Positions 28,579 through 36,790 of a stretch of 64,000 bases of DNA are shown here, in pieces. Location of the stretch: the NCBI RefSeq assembly GCF_020907245.1, contig NZ_JAJJWH010000014.1:50642-114641 (forward strand), in the 5' to 3' direction. The notes beneath the pieces are model-generated. The model worked only from the letters and a program-made list of their open reading frames with translations. It was not told the origin of the DNA and made no database searches. The translations under genes were made by a program, and so were the position numbers. The DNA is from Pontibacter harenae (lineage in GTDB: Bacteria > Bacteroidota > Bacteroidia > Cytophagales > Hymenobacteraceae). Numbering within the stretch: the first letter of the stretch is position 1; each line of letters starts with the position of its first letter.

Positions 28579-28612
28579 GCCTCTGTGCCTTTGGCGTAGA
28601 GGCTGCTTTTTT
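28579..28612 (+). terminator. Terminator-like hairpin after the aldehyde dehydrogenase remnant
   Basis: GCCTCT (28579-28584) pairs with AGAGGC (28598-28603), with an inner GCC/GGC pair set, and is followed by a run of T residues. It lies just before the DUF779 start. Confidence 0.55.
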
Positions 28613-28615
28613 TAT

Positions 28616-28940
28616 ATGCAGAAAATTGAACGAGTACTGATAACAGATGCTGCCAAAGAAGTAATTGATGTGCTTCGGGAAAAGCATGGGCCGCTGATGT
28701 TTCACCAAAGCGGTGGTTGCTGCGACGGCTCCCAACCAAGCTCTGCTTGGAGAAGTGCATGGTTGCGAATTCTACATGAGCCGCGACCAATTTGAGTATT
28801 GGAAACACACGCAACTGATTATGGATGTAACAGCAGGACGAGGTTCCAGTTTCTCGTTAGAGATACCGCTCGGAAAAAGGTTTATCATATATTCACGCCT
28901 TTTTACAGAGGAGGAACAGCAGCAATTGGCTGTGCGATAA
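28616..28940 (+). pseudogene. DUF779 family protein, broken by an internal deletion
   Basis: The start (MQKIERVLITDAAKEVID, then HQSGGCCDGSQP) and the end (LLGEVHGCEFYMSRDQFEYW onward) belong to one DUF779 protein, a family of about 120 residues commonly encoded next to aldehyde dehydrogenase. They lie in different frames. The join near 28735-28745 lacks about 13-15 residues normally found between the CCDG motif and LLGE, so a short deletion that is not a multiple of three explains the frame change. It is the third broken gene in a row. Confidence 0.85.
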
Positions 28941-28975
28941 TCACAGCAATTTTTTAAGCCTAAGTCTAACTATGC

Positions 28976-29008
28976 AAAAGGCCTGTGCAAAAATTGCACA
29001 GGCCTTTT
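28976..29008. terminator. Bidirectional intrinsic terminator
   Basis: A perfect 15-base-pair stem (28976-28990 with 28994-29008) closes an AAA loop, with A and T runs at the two ends. It separates the plus-strand DUF779 remnant from the minus-strand holin-like gene ending at 29031. Confidence 0.88.
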
Positions 29009-29030
29009 ATCTACAACTTTTTCTCATAAT

Positions 29031-29438
29031 TTATTTTTGCGAAAGCAAAAGCTCAGTTTGTTGCGGTTGTGGCTGCAGCTGAGATACTTCTCCTTCGTTA
29101 TCTCCTCTTGCCCAACTTACTATGGCAAGAGCCACAGCTACGGCAATCGCTATTATGATAGCAGGCAAAAAACCATCAAGTTTAAAGTTTCCAACAAGCG
29201 CATCTACCAGCTTCAGCATTAGGGCCGTCACAATTAAGCCTACAATAGCTTCTAAAAGAAAGAATGTTACCAAGTTAAGTATACCTCCTAATAGCCAGCC
29301 AATAGTTGCTGTAAAAATAGCGGTAAGAAAAGCCACCCATAGAGCTGTCCAAAAGCTTTTTACATGAACACTTGGCATTAAATAAGCCAGTAGCAAAATC
29401 ACTCCTGCAGTTACCAGCAAGTTTATTATAAATTCCAT
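29031..29438 (-). CDS. Phage-holin-4-like small membrane protein
   Basis: This 135-residue protein has four predicted membrane helices (about 3-22, 27-48, 52-78 and 90-110) and a short Gln-rich cytoplasmic tail. The pattern (LLAYLMPSVHVKSFWTALWVAFL) matches the PF04020 'phage holin family 4' group, which in Bacteroidota is chromosomal and not part of a phage; its function is unknown. The start is the ATG at 29438 (MEFIINLLV); the frame extends to 29474 without family resemblance. Confidence 0.8.
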   Translation of the reverse strand: MEFIINLLVTAGVILLLAYLMPSVHVKSFWTALWVAFLTAIFTATIGWLLGGILNLVTFFLLEAIVGLIVTALMLKLVDALVGNFKLDGFLPAIIIAIAVAVALAIVSWARGDNEGEVSQLQPQPQQTELLLSQK

Positions 29439-29616
29439 AGTTTTAAATTTTAGAGTTGTACATTGCCCTAACATACGTGCAGATGCGCAAAATTGATAAC
29501 CTATAGCGGAATTTAGAGCTATAATCCCTTCAACAAGATGAAACGAAATCTACAAACAAACATCTTGAGGCTTGACAATAGCTAATCGATTTACATCCAA
29601 TTAATGAGGTTTAAAG

Positions 29617-30285
29617 CTAATTTTTCAGCTTCTCTTTAAACTTCTCTTCAAACTTTTTCATTTTTGGCTCCGCAACCTGCTGCATGTATCTGTTACCAGG
29701 GTTCTGCTCATAAAAGTCCTGATGATATTCTTCAGCTGCCGCAAAGTTTTTAACTGGTTCTACCTTGGTCACAATCTGTTTCAGGAAAGCACTAGCCTCT
29801 TCTAAGCTCTTTACATACTGCTGTGCCTGCTGCTTTTGCTCCTGATTGTGATAAAAAACAACAGAACGGTACTGCTCCCCTACATCAGGTCCTTGCCTGT
29901 TTAACTGAGTTGGGTCATGCGTCGCAAAAAACACCTCTAGCAGGTCTTGGTAAGAAATTTTGTTTGGATCGTAATAAATCTGCACACACTCCGCATAGCC
30001 TGTATTTCCAGAACTAACCTCTTGATAAGTAGGGTTAGGCTTGTTGCCACCTGCATAGCCTGAAACTACTTGTTCCACTCCCTGAAGCCGCTCGAAAAAC
30101 GCTTCAGTACACCAAAAGCATCCTCCTGCAAACGTAGCTTTTGCAAGTCCAGCAGTATCTGTTATAGCTAAAGTGGTTGTATTTGTTTCTCCATCAGCAT
30201 GCGTTTGCGCACTTGTGGTATGTGCCTCGCTACATGCTGAAAACAGCATAAAGAGCGGTAAAAAAGTATAAATAAGTTTAACCAT
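29617..30285 (-). CDS. msrA: Peptide-methionine (S)-S-oxide reductase, lipoprotein form
   Basis: MsrA reduces methionine-S-sulfoxide in damaged proteins. The catalytic motif GCFWC is at residues 55-59 (nucleophile C56), followed by SGYAGG and the family body to residue 222. The N terminus is a lipoprotein signal peptide with lipobox FSAC (C18), so this enzyme should be anchored in the cell envelope and repair periplasmic proteins. It starts 35 bases after the cation transporter gene and is probably cotranscribed with it. Confidence 0.93.
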   Translation of the reverse strand: MVKLIYTFLPLFMLFSACSEAHTTSAQTHADGETNTTTLAITDTAGLAKATFAGGCFWCTEAFFERLQGVEQVVSGYAGGNKPNPTYQEVSSGNTGYAECVQIYYDPNKISYQDLLEVFFATHDPTQLNRQGPDVGEQYRSVVFYHNQEQKQQAQQYVKSLEEASAFLKQIVTKVEPVKNFAAAEEYHQDFYEQNPGNRYMQQVAEPKMKKFEEKFKEKLKN

Positions 30286-30320
30286 CTTCTTTAAAATTTA
30301 GGTGTCTGATAAATAACCTG

Positions 30321-31322
30321 CTAATGCAGACTATGTTTTTGGTCTGTGATTACTTTATCGAAATCCCACTTTATCTTTTGCTGAAATGGGTGCAAGCGGT
30401 GGTCGCAGTTTGCATTACTACAGATGCTGCAAGATGGTGCTATGCAAGGATCTGTATGAATAAAAAACTCTATACTGGGGTCTATCTTTTCTCGAATAAG
30501 TTTTCCTACTGCAACCACTTCATCATGAGCCTCTAATACATTAAGGTACCAGGGCACCGTCAGGTGGCAGTCGATGTGGAGTGTGGAGCCATACTTGATC
30601 ACTCGTAGGTTATGTATATCTATCCAGTTATCTCTTCTATTATCATTTAGCACATCAACAATTCGGCGCAGCAGTTCATAATCAGCTTCATCCATGATGC
30701 CAGCTAAAGAAGACCTTACAATGCGCAAACCTGTTGTGGCAATAACGATACCGAATATAATTGCCACCACACTATCGAGCCAAATTAAACCTGTAACGTA
30801 AATCAAAAACAGACCTACAACTATACCTGCTGTTGAGTAAGCGTCAGATTTTAGATGCTTCCCTCCTGCCACTAATACAATAGAGTTATTTTGCCGTCCA
30901 CGCTTTTCTGTAACGATACCAACTCCATAGTTTATGACACCTGAAATAGCAACTAACACCATACCTAAATCAAGCTGCTGAAGCGGTACTGGATTAATGA
31001 GATTGTATATAGACTTCAAAACTATTGCTCCTCCAGCAAAAATGATCAACGATCCCTCGAAAGTGGCAGCCAAAAATTCAATTTTGCCATGCCCGTACGG
31101 ATGGTTTAAGTCTTTAGGACGTGCTGATACAATAATACTGTAAAGGGAGAATAAACCAGCCACTACATTTATGATGGACTCCAATGCATCGGTCAGGATG
31201 GTATTGGAGTTCGTTACAAAAAATGCTATAAACTTCGTAATAAGCAGCATCGCGCCTACCAGTACTATGAATAGCTGTAGGCGCTTCGTCTCCTGCTGTT
31301 TTATAGATGCTTCTTGTTGCAT
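30321..31322 (-). CDS. Cation diffusion facilitator family transporter
   Basis: This 333-residue CDF transporter exports divalent metal ions in exchange for protons. It has six membrane helices and a cytoplasmic C-terminal domain. The transport site in helix 2 reads E48-x3-N52 and that in helix 5 reads H156-x3-D160, so it differs from the DxxxD/HxxxD zinc exporter YiiP and the metal cannot be assigned. The C terminus has several cysteines and histidines (PCIAPSCSICSNANCDH) that may sense or bind metal. msrA follows 35 bases downstream. Confidence 0.9.
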   Translation of the reverse strand: MQQEASIKQQETKRLQLFIVLVGAMLLITKFIAFFVTNSNTILTDALESIINVVAGLFSLYSIIVSARPKDLNHPYGHGKIEFLAATFEGSLIIFAGGAIVLKSIYNLINPVPLQQLDLGMVLVAISGVINYGVGIVTEKRGRQNNSIVLVAGGKHLKSDAYSTAGIVVGLFLIYVTGLIWLDSVVAIIFGIVIATTGLRIVRSSLAGIMDEADYELLRRIVDVLNDNRRDNWIDIHNLRVIKYGSTLHIDCHLTVPWYLNVLEAHDEVVAVGKLIREKIDPSIEFFIHTDPCIAPSCSICSNANCDHRLHPFQQKIKWDFDKVITDQKHSLH

Positions 31323-31378
31323 TAAATGGGTTTAAAGAATGCATAACAATAAAAGCATCCTACTGTGTTCAGAAATGA

Positions 31379-31406
31379 CAAAGGTAGAAAGTTGAAATTA
31401 ATTCAA
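31379..31406 (-). promoter_or_regulatory. Bacteroidota-type promoter for the CDF-msrA unit
   Basis: On the minus strand TTG (31406-31404) and TACCTTTG (31386-31379) are 17 bases apart, within the range known for this phylum. The leader would be about 50 bases. Confidence 0.6.
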
Positions 31407-31466
31407 GGAGCATAACCAACATAAAGGAGCAAAAGAATAAATTAGCTTTGGGCATATGTAATAGAC

Positions 31467-31516
31467 AATAGAAACAAAAGAGGCGATGTATAAGCACCGC
31501 CTCTTTTGTTTCTATT
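31467..31516. terminator. Intrinsic terminator downstream of the GIY-YIG gene
   Basis: A perfect 19-base-pair stem (31467-31485 with 31498-31516) has a 12-base loop. It lies 18 bases after the stop of the minus-strand GIY-YIG gene. The core stem is shared with the unrelated terminator at 20656-20703. Confidence 0.85.
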
Positions 31517-31533
31517 AATGTTTTTCGTTCTTA

Positions 31534-31836
31534 TTATTCTTCTAGCAAATCGCTCAAATCAAGCCAGTTTGGGTTCATAGATTCTATCAACTGGTAAGTA
31601 TTATCAATAGCTCCATCTTTTATTTGCCGCTCCCGGGCAAGGGCCATCTCCTGCACATTATAGTGCTCGTAATAAACAAGCTTATAATCCTGAATCAACT
31701 GGTTTGTCTCCAAAGTGGCATTCGTATCTTTTACCCGCTTTTCCAGGTTATCTGCAGTGCCAATCTCCAACTCGTTCCGAGACTGTCCATTTAATATGTA
31801 TACGAAGTAATGATTATTCTGTAACTGCATAAGCAT
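31534..31836 (-). CDS. GIY-YIG domain protein, degenerate catalytic motif
   Basis: This 100-residue single-domain protein is of the UvrC-like GIY-YIG superfamily. The layout FVYIL, a loop, LEIG, then LEKRV (conserved Arg) and YYEHYNVQEMALARERQIK, ending in NPNWLDLSD, matches the small standalone GIY-YIG proteins. The second signature half is LEIG where active members usually have YIG, so the key tyrosine is missing and nuclease activity is doubtful. ATG codons at 31836 and 31830 are both possible. Confidence 0.75.
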   Translation of the reverse strand: MLMQLQNNHYFVYILNGQSRNELEIGTADNLEKRVKDTNATLETNQLIQDYKLVYYEHYNVQEMALARERQIKDGAIDNTYQLIESMNPNWLDLSDLLEE

Positions 31837-32042
31837 TTAGGATTTGAGGGTTATACGCAGCACAAATTCTTGTGTTTACGCTTACGAAGTAAACGGTTGA
31901 AGAATAATACTATTACATTCTTGCTGCAATATGATGTCAAAATTCTAAAGTAATTCGCGAATGGCTGAAGCAAAATTGAAAATGTATAACCGCTGCCTCT
32001 TTCATGTACGTAAAAGCACTATTAATAAGAGAAGCGGTATTT

Positions 32043-32303
32043 ATGGCACTACAAGCAAAGCTAGAAACAAAACTTAGCAAGACTTACCCACCCAAAGCAA
32101 CTATAGATGACACATATTCTGGCAAGGATATTACCTTTGTTACAAACGAACATGGAGAGCCCATCACTCTATTTATAGGTAAAAGGCAGCAAGACGGTGC
32201 TATTTTGGGAGAACGATACGTGCGCAGAATTGTGAGAAAACCTGACAGCAACGATATTCTAAAAAGCCATTGGGAGCTAAAAGGAAAAGTAAGCAGAAAG
32301 TGA
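32043..32303 (+). CDS. Small conserved hypothetical protein
   Basis: I do not recognise a named family. The 86-residue basic soluble protein (MALQAKLETKLSKTYPPKAT at its start) ends in a Lys-rich tail. It has a regular strand-rich pattern in the middle (ITFVTNEHGEPITLFIGKRQ). The frame is open from 32004, but the ATG at 32043 gives the more likely start. It is convergent with the small minus-strand gene at 32319, 15 bases away. Confidence 0.6.
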   Translation: MALQAKLETKLSKTYPPKATIDDTYSGKDITFVTNEHGEPITLFIGKRQQDGAILGERYVRRIVRKPDSNDILKSHWELKGKVSRK

Positions 32304-32318
32304 GGTCATAGCTTCAGA

Positions 32319-32522
32319 CTAATCTAGCTCCTCTAAATCGTAATCTTTGCCTTTGCCGTACTTGATAAAGTCCTGTAACTGATAAACTTCTAAAGTTAGT
32401 AAATCCTTTATTCGGTAATTTCCTTCTTCAGGCATATCTATTACCTGAAACTCTATTTCTTCGCCATAATTTCGCAACCTGTACTTTTTCCCTCGCCTGA
32501 GGTTATCAATTGAAATTGCCAT
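32319..32522 (-). CDS. Small conserved hypothetical protein
   Basis: The product is 67 residues, charged, with a compact beta-rich pattern: KKYRLRNYGEEIEFQVIDMP, then NYRIKDLLTLEVYQL, ending acidic. It resembles a small barrel-like fold, but I cannot name the family. The ATG at 32522 is preceded by a good promoter box at 32554-32561, which supports its being a real gene. Confidence 0.6.
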   Translation of the reverse strand: MAISIDNLRRGKKYRLRNYGEEIEFQVIDMPEEGNYRIKDLLTLEVYQLQDFIKYGKGKDYDLEELD

Positions 32523-32553
32523 CTCTACTACCTTTACATTCGGGTTTATGTGG

Positions 32554-32561
32554 CAAATATA
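32554..32561 (-). promoter_or_regulatory. Candidate -7 promoter element (TATATTTG)
   Basis: A TAnnTTTG match on the minus strand lies 32 bases before the ATG at 32522. The TTTG upstream is only 13 bases away, shorter than usual. Confidence 0.45.
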
Positions 32562-32658
32562 CGTTTAACTCAATCAAAGTTGCATTGATAAAATCAAGAG
32601 ACTTAACTACAGCTGTAGCTTTTCAGTAGTGAGACTATAGCCGTAGCAAATTAGCATG

Positions 32659-32666
32659 TATCTTTG
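32659..32666 (+). promoter_or_regulatory. Candidate -7 promoter element for the pseudouridine synthase (TATCTTTG)
   Basis: A consensus TAnnTTTG lies 24 bases upstream of the GTG start at 32691. No clear TTG is seen at the -33 position. Confidence 0.45.
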
Positions 32667-32690
32667 CTCCAAAATTAATTAATAGTAAAG

Positions 32691-33449
32691 GTGCTGGAAA
32701 TAGTTTTTGAAGATGATCATTACGTGGCTGTCAACAAGCCAAACGGTTTGCTGGTGCATCGCACACGCATTGCAGAAGAAAAGAAAGAATTTGCGCTTCA
32801 GATGCTACGAGATCAGCTTGGGTATCGCCTTTATCCAATTCATAGGCTCGACAGAGGCACTTCTGGAGTACTCATACTTGGAAAAAATGCAGAGGCAGCA
32901 AAACTCTTAGTTGCATCTTTCGAAAATAGGCTTGTTGAGAAAAAATACCTTGCAATAGCCAGAGGTTACACACCAGAAAAGGAAACAATAGACAATCCTA
33001 TCAAACCAGATAAAGATCATAAACATAAAACACCACAAGACGCCGTAACGCATTACGAACGTTTGGCAACGATAGAACTACCCATAGCTGTTGGTAGATA
33101 CAATACTGCTCGTTACTCCCTGGTTCAAGTGAAACCGGAAACAGGGCGTATGCACCAGATTAGGAAGCATTTTGCACATATCAGGCACTACATCATCGGC
33201 GATAAAAGGCACGGAGACTGGCGACACAACAAAATGTTTTTAGAAGAACTTGAAAGTCCTTTTATGCTGTTGCATTCTGCTGAAACGCAATTTAAACATC
33301 CAGTTTCGGGTGCGCCACTTTCTATAAAAGCAAAGTTATCAGAGAACATGCAGCGCCTGTGCCAGCAATTCGGGTGGCTGGACTTTATTCAACCAGCATA
33401 TATGAGCTTACCTGTAGAAACTGCCTCGTCAGGTACATCTGAAGCTTAG
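32691..33449 (+). CDS. RluA-family pseudouridine synthase (TruC-like)
   Basis: This 252-residue enzyme converts uridine to pseudouridine in RNA. The catalytic motif HRLDRGTSG holds the essential aspartate. The lack of an S4 domain, the short length, and the late sequence GDKRHGDWRHN place it with TruC, which modifies position 65 of certain tRNAs. The start is GTG at 32691, because the family begins LEIVFEDDHYVAVNKP directly after it. The last 20 residues are a variable Ser/Ala-rich tail. Confidence 0.88.
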   Translation: MLEIVFEDDHYVAVNKPNGLLVHRTRIAEEKKEFALQMLRDQLGYRLYPIHRLDRGTSGVLILGKNAEAAKLLVASFENRLVEKKYLAIARGYTPEKETIDNPIKPDKDHKHKTPQDAVTHYERLATIELPIAVGRYNTARYSLVQVKPETGRMHQIRKHFAHIRHYIIGDKRHGDWRHNKMFLEELESPFMLLHSAETQFKHPVSGAPLSIKAKLSENMQRLCQQFGWLDFIQPAYMSLPVETASSGTSEA

Positions 33450-33472
33450 TTTGATAAAATAAGGTTAATGAT

Positions 33473-34381
33473 TTAGGTATTTTTACTTTGCTGTAACTTT
33501 TGTAGCTGTTGAAATAAACCTTTTTCTTGCGCAGAAAGATTTGTCGGTAAAAGAACGTTAGTTTTCACGTATAAATCGCCGAACTGGTTAGGTTTGCCAT
33601 ATACTGGCATGCCTTTTCCTCGTAGCCGAAGCACTTTACCGTTCTGTGAGTATTCAGGAATGTTTAATTTTAGCTGGCCATCCATAGTAGGAACAAACGC
33701 AGAACCTCCCAGTATAGCTGTGTATAAATTTAAGTCTAAATCCCTATGTAGGTCATCACCGTTTCTTTTAAACTGTGCATGCTCCTTCACTTTTATGTTA
33801 ACATAAAGATCGCCTGCTACACCAGCCCCTACAGCAGGTGCCCCTTTACCAGGAATACGCAACACCTGCCCATCCGCAACTCCAGGTTTTATCGTTATCC
33901 GCAGCTGCTGATTCTTTAAGCCTATCAATCTAACTGTGCCCGTATAGGCCTCCTGAAGTGTTAACTCCACATGAGCCTCATAATCCTGACCTTTGGCAGT
34001 TCTAGGTCCTCCACCACGATGACCTCCGAAACCGCCACCTCCAAAAAACTGCTGAAAGAAGTCAGAAAATCCGCCACCGAAACCTTCATCTCCTTCATCG
34101 CTAAAATCTCTGCCACCCCTGTAGCCTTGGCCGGTAGAATAGCCACCATTCTGAAATTGTCTCCAGTTGCTGCCTAATTGGTCATACTGTTTACGTTTTT
34201 CTTCATCGCCCAACACATCGTAGGCCTCGCTGATGTCTTTAAAACGATCTTCAGTGGCGCTATTGCCCTTGTTTTTATCAGGATGATATTTCTTTGCCAG
34301 AGCCCTATAGGCTTTCTTTATTTCGTCCTGAGAAGCAGTTTTCTCAACGCCTAATGTGCTATAGTAGTCCTTGTAATCCAT
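33473..34381 (-). CDS. DnaJ-family co-chaperone, CbpA-like
   Basis: This 302-residue J-domain protein has the HPD motif (HPDKN) near residue 33, a Gly/Phe-rich linker (about 70-120), and a DnaJ C-terminal substrate-binding domain, but no zinc-finger repeats. That makes it a type II protein like CbpA. It should stimulate DnaK ATPase activity. It stands alone on the minus strand. A ACGACA-CC-TGTCGT inverted repeat lies about 54 bases upstream of its ATG and could be an operator. Confidence 0.88.
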   Translation of the reverse strand: MDYKDYYSTLGVEKTASQDEIKKAYRALAKKYHPDKNKGNSATEDRFKDISEAYDVLGDEEKRKQYDQLGSNWRQFQNGGYSTGQGYRGGRDFSDEGDEGFGGGFSDFFQQFFGGGGFGGHRGGGPRTAKGQDYEAHVELTLQEAYTGTVRLIGLKNQQLRITIKPGVADGQVLRIPGKGAPAVGAGVAGDLYVNIKVKEHAQFKRNGDDLHRDLDLNLYTAILGGSAFVPTMDGQLKLNIPEYSQNGKVLRLRGKGMPVYGKPNQFGDLYVKTNVLLPTNLSAQEKGLFQQLQKLQQSKNT

Positions 34382-34434
34382 TCTCGCTGTACTTTTTCTA
34401 CGCTACCAGATATTATAATCTCCTTATCTTTTTA

Positions 34435-34448
34435 ACGACACCTGTCGT
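34435..34448. promoter_or_regulatory. Inverted repeat upstream of the DnaJ-like gene
   Basis: ACGACA (34435-34440) and TGTCGT (34443-34448) form a perfect six-base dyad around CC; a second overlapping dyad GTCGT/ACGAC follows. It has the size of a protein-binding site in the promoter region of a chaperone gene but is not the CIRCE sequence. Confidence 0.3.
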
Positions 34449-34540
34449 GGGTACGACCAGCCAATTTATTATTTCATTATTCCCAATGAGAGAACATACT
34501 TAACAAAATCAACTCTATAAAGCCTTTACGCATTTATTTA

Positions 34541-34580
34541 AAACCACAAAAGCACCGCTTACACGGTGCTTTTGTGGTTT
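34541..34580. terminator. Intrinsic terminator between the YqaE fusion and DnaJ-like genes
   Basis: A perfect 17-base-pair stem (34541-34557 with 34564-34580) has a six-base loop and A/T-rich ends. It stands 23 bases after the stop of the minus-strand gene at 34604. Confidence 0.85.
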
Positions 34581-34603
34581 ATTGCTTTAGCGTAGTGCTA
34601 AAC

Positions 34604-35212
34604 CTAAATTGTATCTGTTACTACTAACAAGGCATGTATAATACCTGGCAGGAAGAATAGCAATGTCAGAATAATGTTAATCCAAAACGAGGTTCCAATG
34701 CCATCGTGCAGGAATACTGCTAATGGAGGAAGAATAATAGCCAGTATGATTTCTACAATAGAAGTAGTAGTTGATGACTGACGGAAAGCTTTTCTAACCT
34801 CTTTCTTCAGTTCCTTTTTCTCGGCTTTAGTCATGGAGGCAATTCTCTCTTTTGCCATTGCCATAGCCTCGGCCTCAGTTAACTTGTTTGTTTCTGTGTT
34901 CGCTGGCGTTGTTATTTTAGCAACTTTAGGTGCTGGTGCTGGTGCAACAACTAACTCTGAAGCCTCAGTTACTTTGGCTTCTAATACAGGTTCAGCCGTA
35001 TTTTCTTCAGCTTCTAGCGCTGATGCAGCTAGTGCTATTTCAGCCAAATTTAATTCTTTGGCTGGAGCCACTGGTGCTGGCTTCTTCTTTACATTTCCAT
35101 AAGCTCCGCCCTTAGTGGCGCCAAAGTCATAATATTTTGCTGAGTTACAAGCAAAAAGCAGCTGAGCAAAAACAAATACTAGTGCTAAATTAAGTACACT
35201 TTTGATTCTCAT
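34604..35212 (-). CDS. Lipoprotein fused to a YqaE/Pmp3 membrane domain
   Basis: The 202-residue protein begins with a lipoprotein signal peptide (lipobox LFAC, C22). A low-complexity Ala/Pro/Glu-rich linker follows (about 40-120), then a charged helix (MTKAEKKELKKEVRKAF) and a C-terminal Pmp3/YqaE domain with two hydrophobic helices (IILAIILPPLAVFL and ILTLLFFLPGIIHALLVV). Stand-alone YqaE proteins are about 50 residues and sit in the inner membrane. Having a lipobox and two inner-membrane helices in one chain is topologically interesting. Function is unknown. Confidence 0.82.
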   Translation of the reverse strand: MRIKSVLNLALVFVFAQLLFACNSAKYYDFGATKGGAYGNVKKKPAPVAPAKELNLAEIALAASALEAEENTAEPVLEAKVTEASELVVAPAPAPKVAKITTPANTETNKLTEAEAMAMAKERIASMTKAEKKELKKEVRKAFRQSSTTTSIVEIILAIILPPLAVFLHDGIGTSFWINIILTLLFFLPGIIHALLVVTDTI

Positions 35213-35398
35213 AGTTGTTTAGATTTATAATTGAACGAAAAATTTAATTTGAGATTAATATAATATAATAAGCCAAAGCATATATAAGTAACATTACTAT
35301 AAATAGGTGGTTTGGGTTATAAAACTTCAAATCAAAGACTTTGTTCAAGCAAAATTTACGGGATTGTTAGTGCTATTTATCGGAAGCTTTCCGCTAGA

Positions 35399-36730
35399 TC
35401 AAATCAACAGATTAGCTACAGCTTCATCTACTTTTATAAAATCAAACCCTTGCAATACTCGCTGCATCTGCTCCTGAATCTCTTGGTTGCATAGGTTGCC
35501 TATACTTCCCTCGTGTGTATGCTGTACTGTAGCAGGTGCTTCGAAAGTACCTTCGGCAATAGCTGCTCCAATGTTTTTGTAGGCATCACGGAAAGGAACT
35601 CCTTTAAGCACTTCATTGTTCACTACCTCCACACTAAAAGCATATTTATAATTCTCGTCCTGCATTATATTGTCACGGATGAGCAGGTTCGGCAGCATAT
35701 AGTTCGCCATTTGCAGGCAGTTTTGTAGCTCCGCAAAGGCAGGAAAAAGGCTCTCTTTCAGCAGCTGCATTTCACGGTGATAGCCAGAAGGCAGATTTGC
35801 CATCAGCAGCGCCACCTCGTTCGGCAAAGATTGCAGGCGATTGGACTTACCGCGCATTAGCTCAAATACATCAGGGTTCTTTTTGTGTGGCATAATGCTA
35901 GAGCCTGTAGTCAGTTCTTCTGGCAATGTCACAAAGGCAAAGTTTTGACTCATGTATAGGCACAGATCCATCGCCATACGGGCAACCGTGGCGGCCACCG
36001 CAGCAATAGCTGTTGCAACGGTACGTTCTGTTTTGCCGCGCCCCATCTGCGCATACACCACATTATAATTCAGGCTTTCGAAACCAAGCAGATCAGTTGT
36101 CATCTGGCGGTTGAGCGGGAAAGAAGAACCATAACCAGCCGCCGAACCAAGCGGGTTTTTGTTGCTGATGCGGTATGCTGCCTGCACCAGTAGCAGGTCA
36201 TCTACCAGACTTTCGGCATAGGCACCGAACCATAAACCAAAAGAAGACGGCATCGCTACCTGCAAATGCGTGTAGCCAGGTAGCAGCTTGTCTTTATGCT
36301 TTTCGCTAAGTGATTGTAGCGTATGAAACAACGCTTCCACCTGTTCCACTAGCCCACGCAGTTGGTGCCGCATGAAAAGTTTCAGATCTACCAACACCTG
36401 GTCGTTGCGGGAACGGCCGCTGTGAATCTTCTTACCAGCATCACCTATGCGTTGCGTCAGCAGCAGTTCCACCTGCGAGTGCACATCCTCTACTCCATCT
36501 TCTATGGTAAAATTACCTCCAGCTACTTCTTTGTACAGTTGCTTTAGCTCTTGCTGCACAGCCTGCAGATCGTCCTGCTCCAGCAGCCCTACTTCGGCTA
36601 GCATGCGGGTATGCGCCAGCGAGCCCAGAATGTCGAAAGGCGCCAGCTCCAGGTCCAGTTCCCGATCTTTGCCTACTGTAAAACGTTCTATTTCTGCTGC
36701 TACCTGCGTCTCTTTCTGCCAAAGTTTCAT
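35399..36730 (-). CDS. argH: Argininosuccinate lyase
   Basis: ArgH cleaves argininosuccinate to arginine and fumarate, the final step of arginine synthesis. The protein is 443 residues. The fumarase/lyase signature GSSIMPHKKNPD holds the catalytic serine loop, and SGRSRNDQV near residue 105 is the other substrate-binding segment. It is the last gene of the nine-gene cluster, separated from argE by 282 bases that contain repeats, so it may have a separate promoter or a processed junction. Confidence 0.96.
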   Translation of the reverse strand: MKLWQKETQVAAEIERFTVGKDRELDLELAPFDILGSLAHTRMLAEVGLLEQDDLQAVQQELKQLYKEVAGGNFTIEDGVEDVHSQVELLLTQRIGDAGKKIHSGRSRNDQVLVDLKLFMRHQLRGLVEQVEALFHTLQSLSEKHKDKLLPGYTHLQVAMPSSFGLWFGAYAESLVDDLLLVQAAYRISNKNPLGSAAGYGSSFPLNRQMTTDLLGFESLNYNVVYAQMGRGKTERTVATAIAAVAATVARMAMDLCLYMSQNFAFVTLPEELTTGSSIMPHKKNPDVFELMRGKSNRLQSLPNEVALLMANLPSGYHREMQLLKESLFPAFAELQNCLQMANYMLPNLLIRDNIMQDENYKYAFSVEVVNNEVLKGVPFRDAYKNIGAAIAEGTFEAPATVQHTHEGSIGNLCNQEIQEQMQRVLQGFDFIKVDEAVANLLI

Positions 36731-36732
36731 GT

Positions 36733-36790
36733 TGCTAATGTTAATGTGCTAGTGGTTTAATGTGCTGATGATTTAATGTGGTAATGTGAT
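36733..36790. repeat. Degenerate tandem repeat between argE and argH
   Basis: Three to four imperfect copies of a 15-16 base unit resembling TTTAATGTGCTGATG run from about 36733 to 36790. The copies differ at several positions. The array begins three bases from the argH ATG. Confidence 0.65.

Noticed and set aside
29031..29438. Holin-like gene as a sign of a prophage
   Set aside because: There are no other phage genes, integrase or attachment repeats nearby, and this family is normally chromosomal in Bacteroidota.
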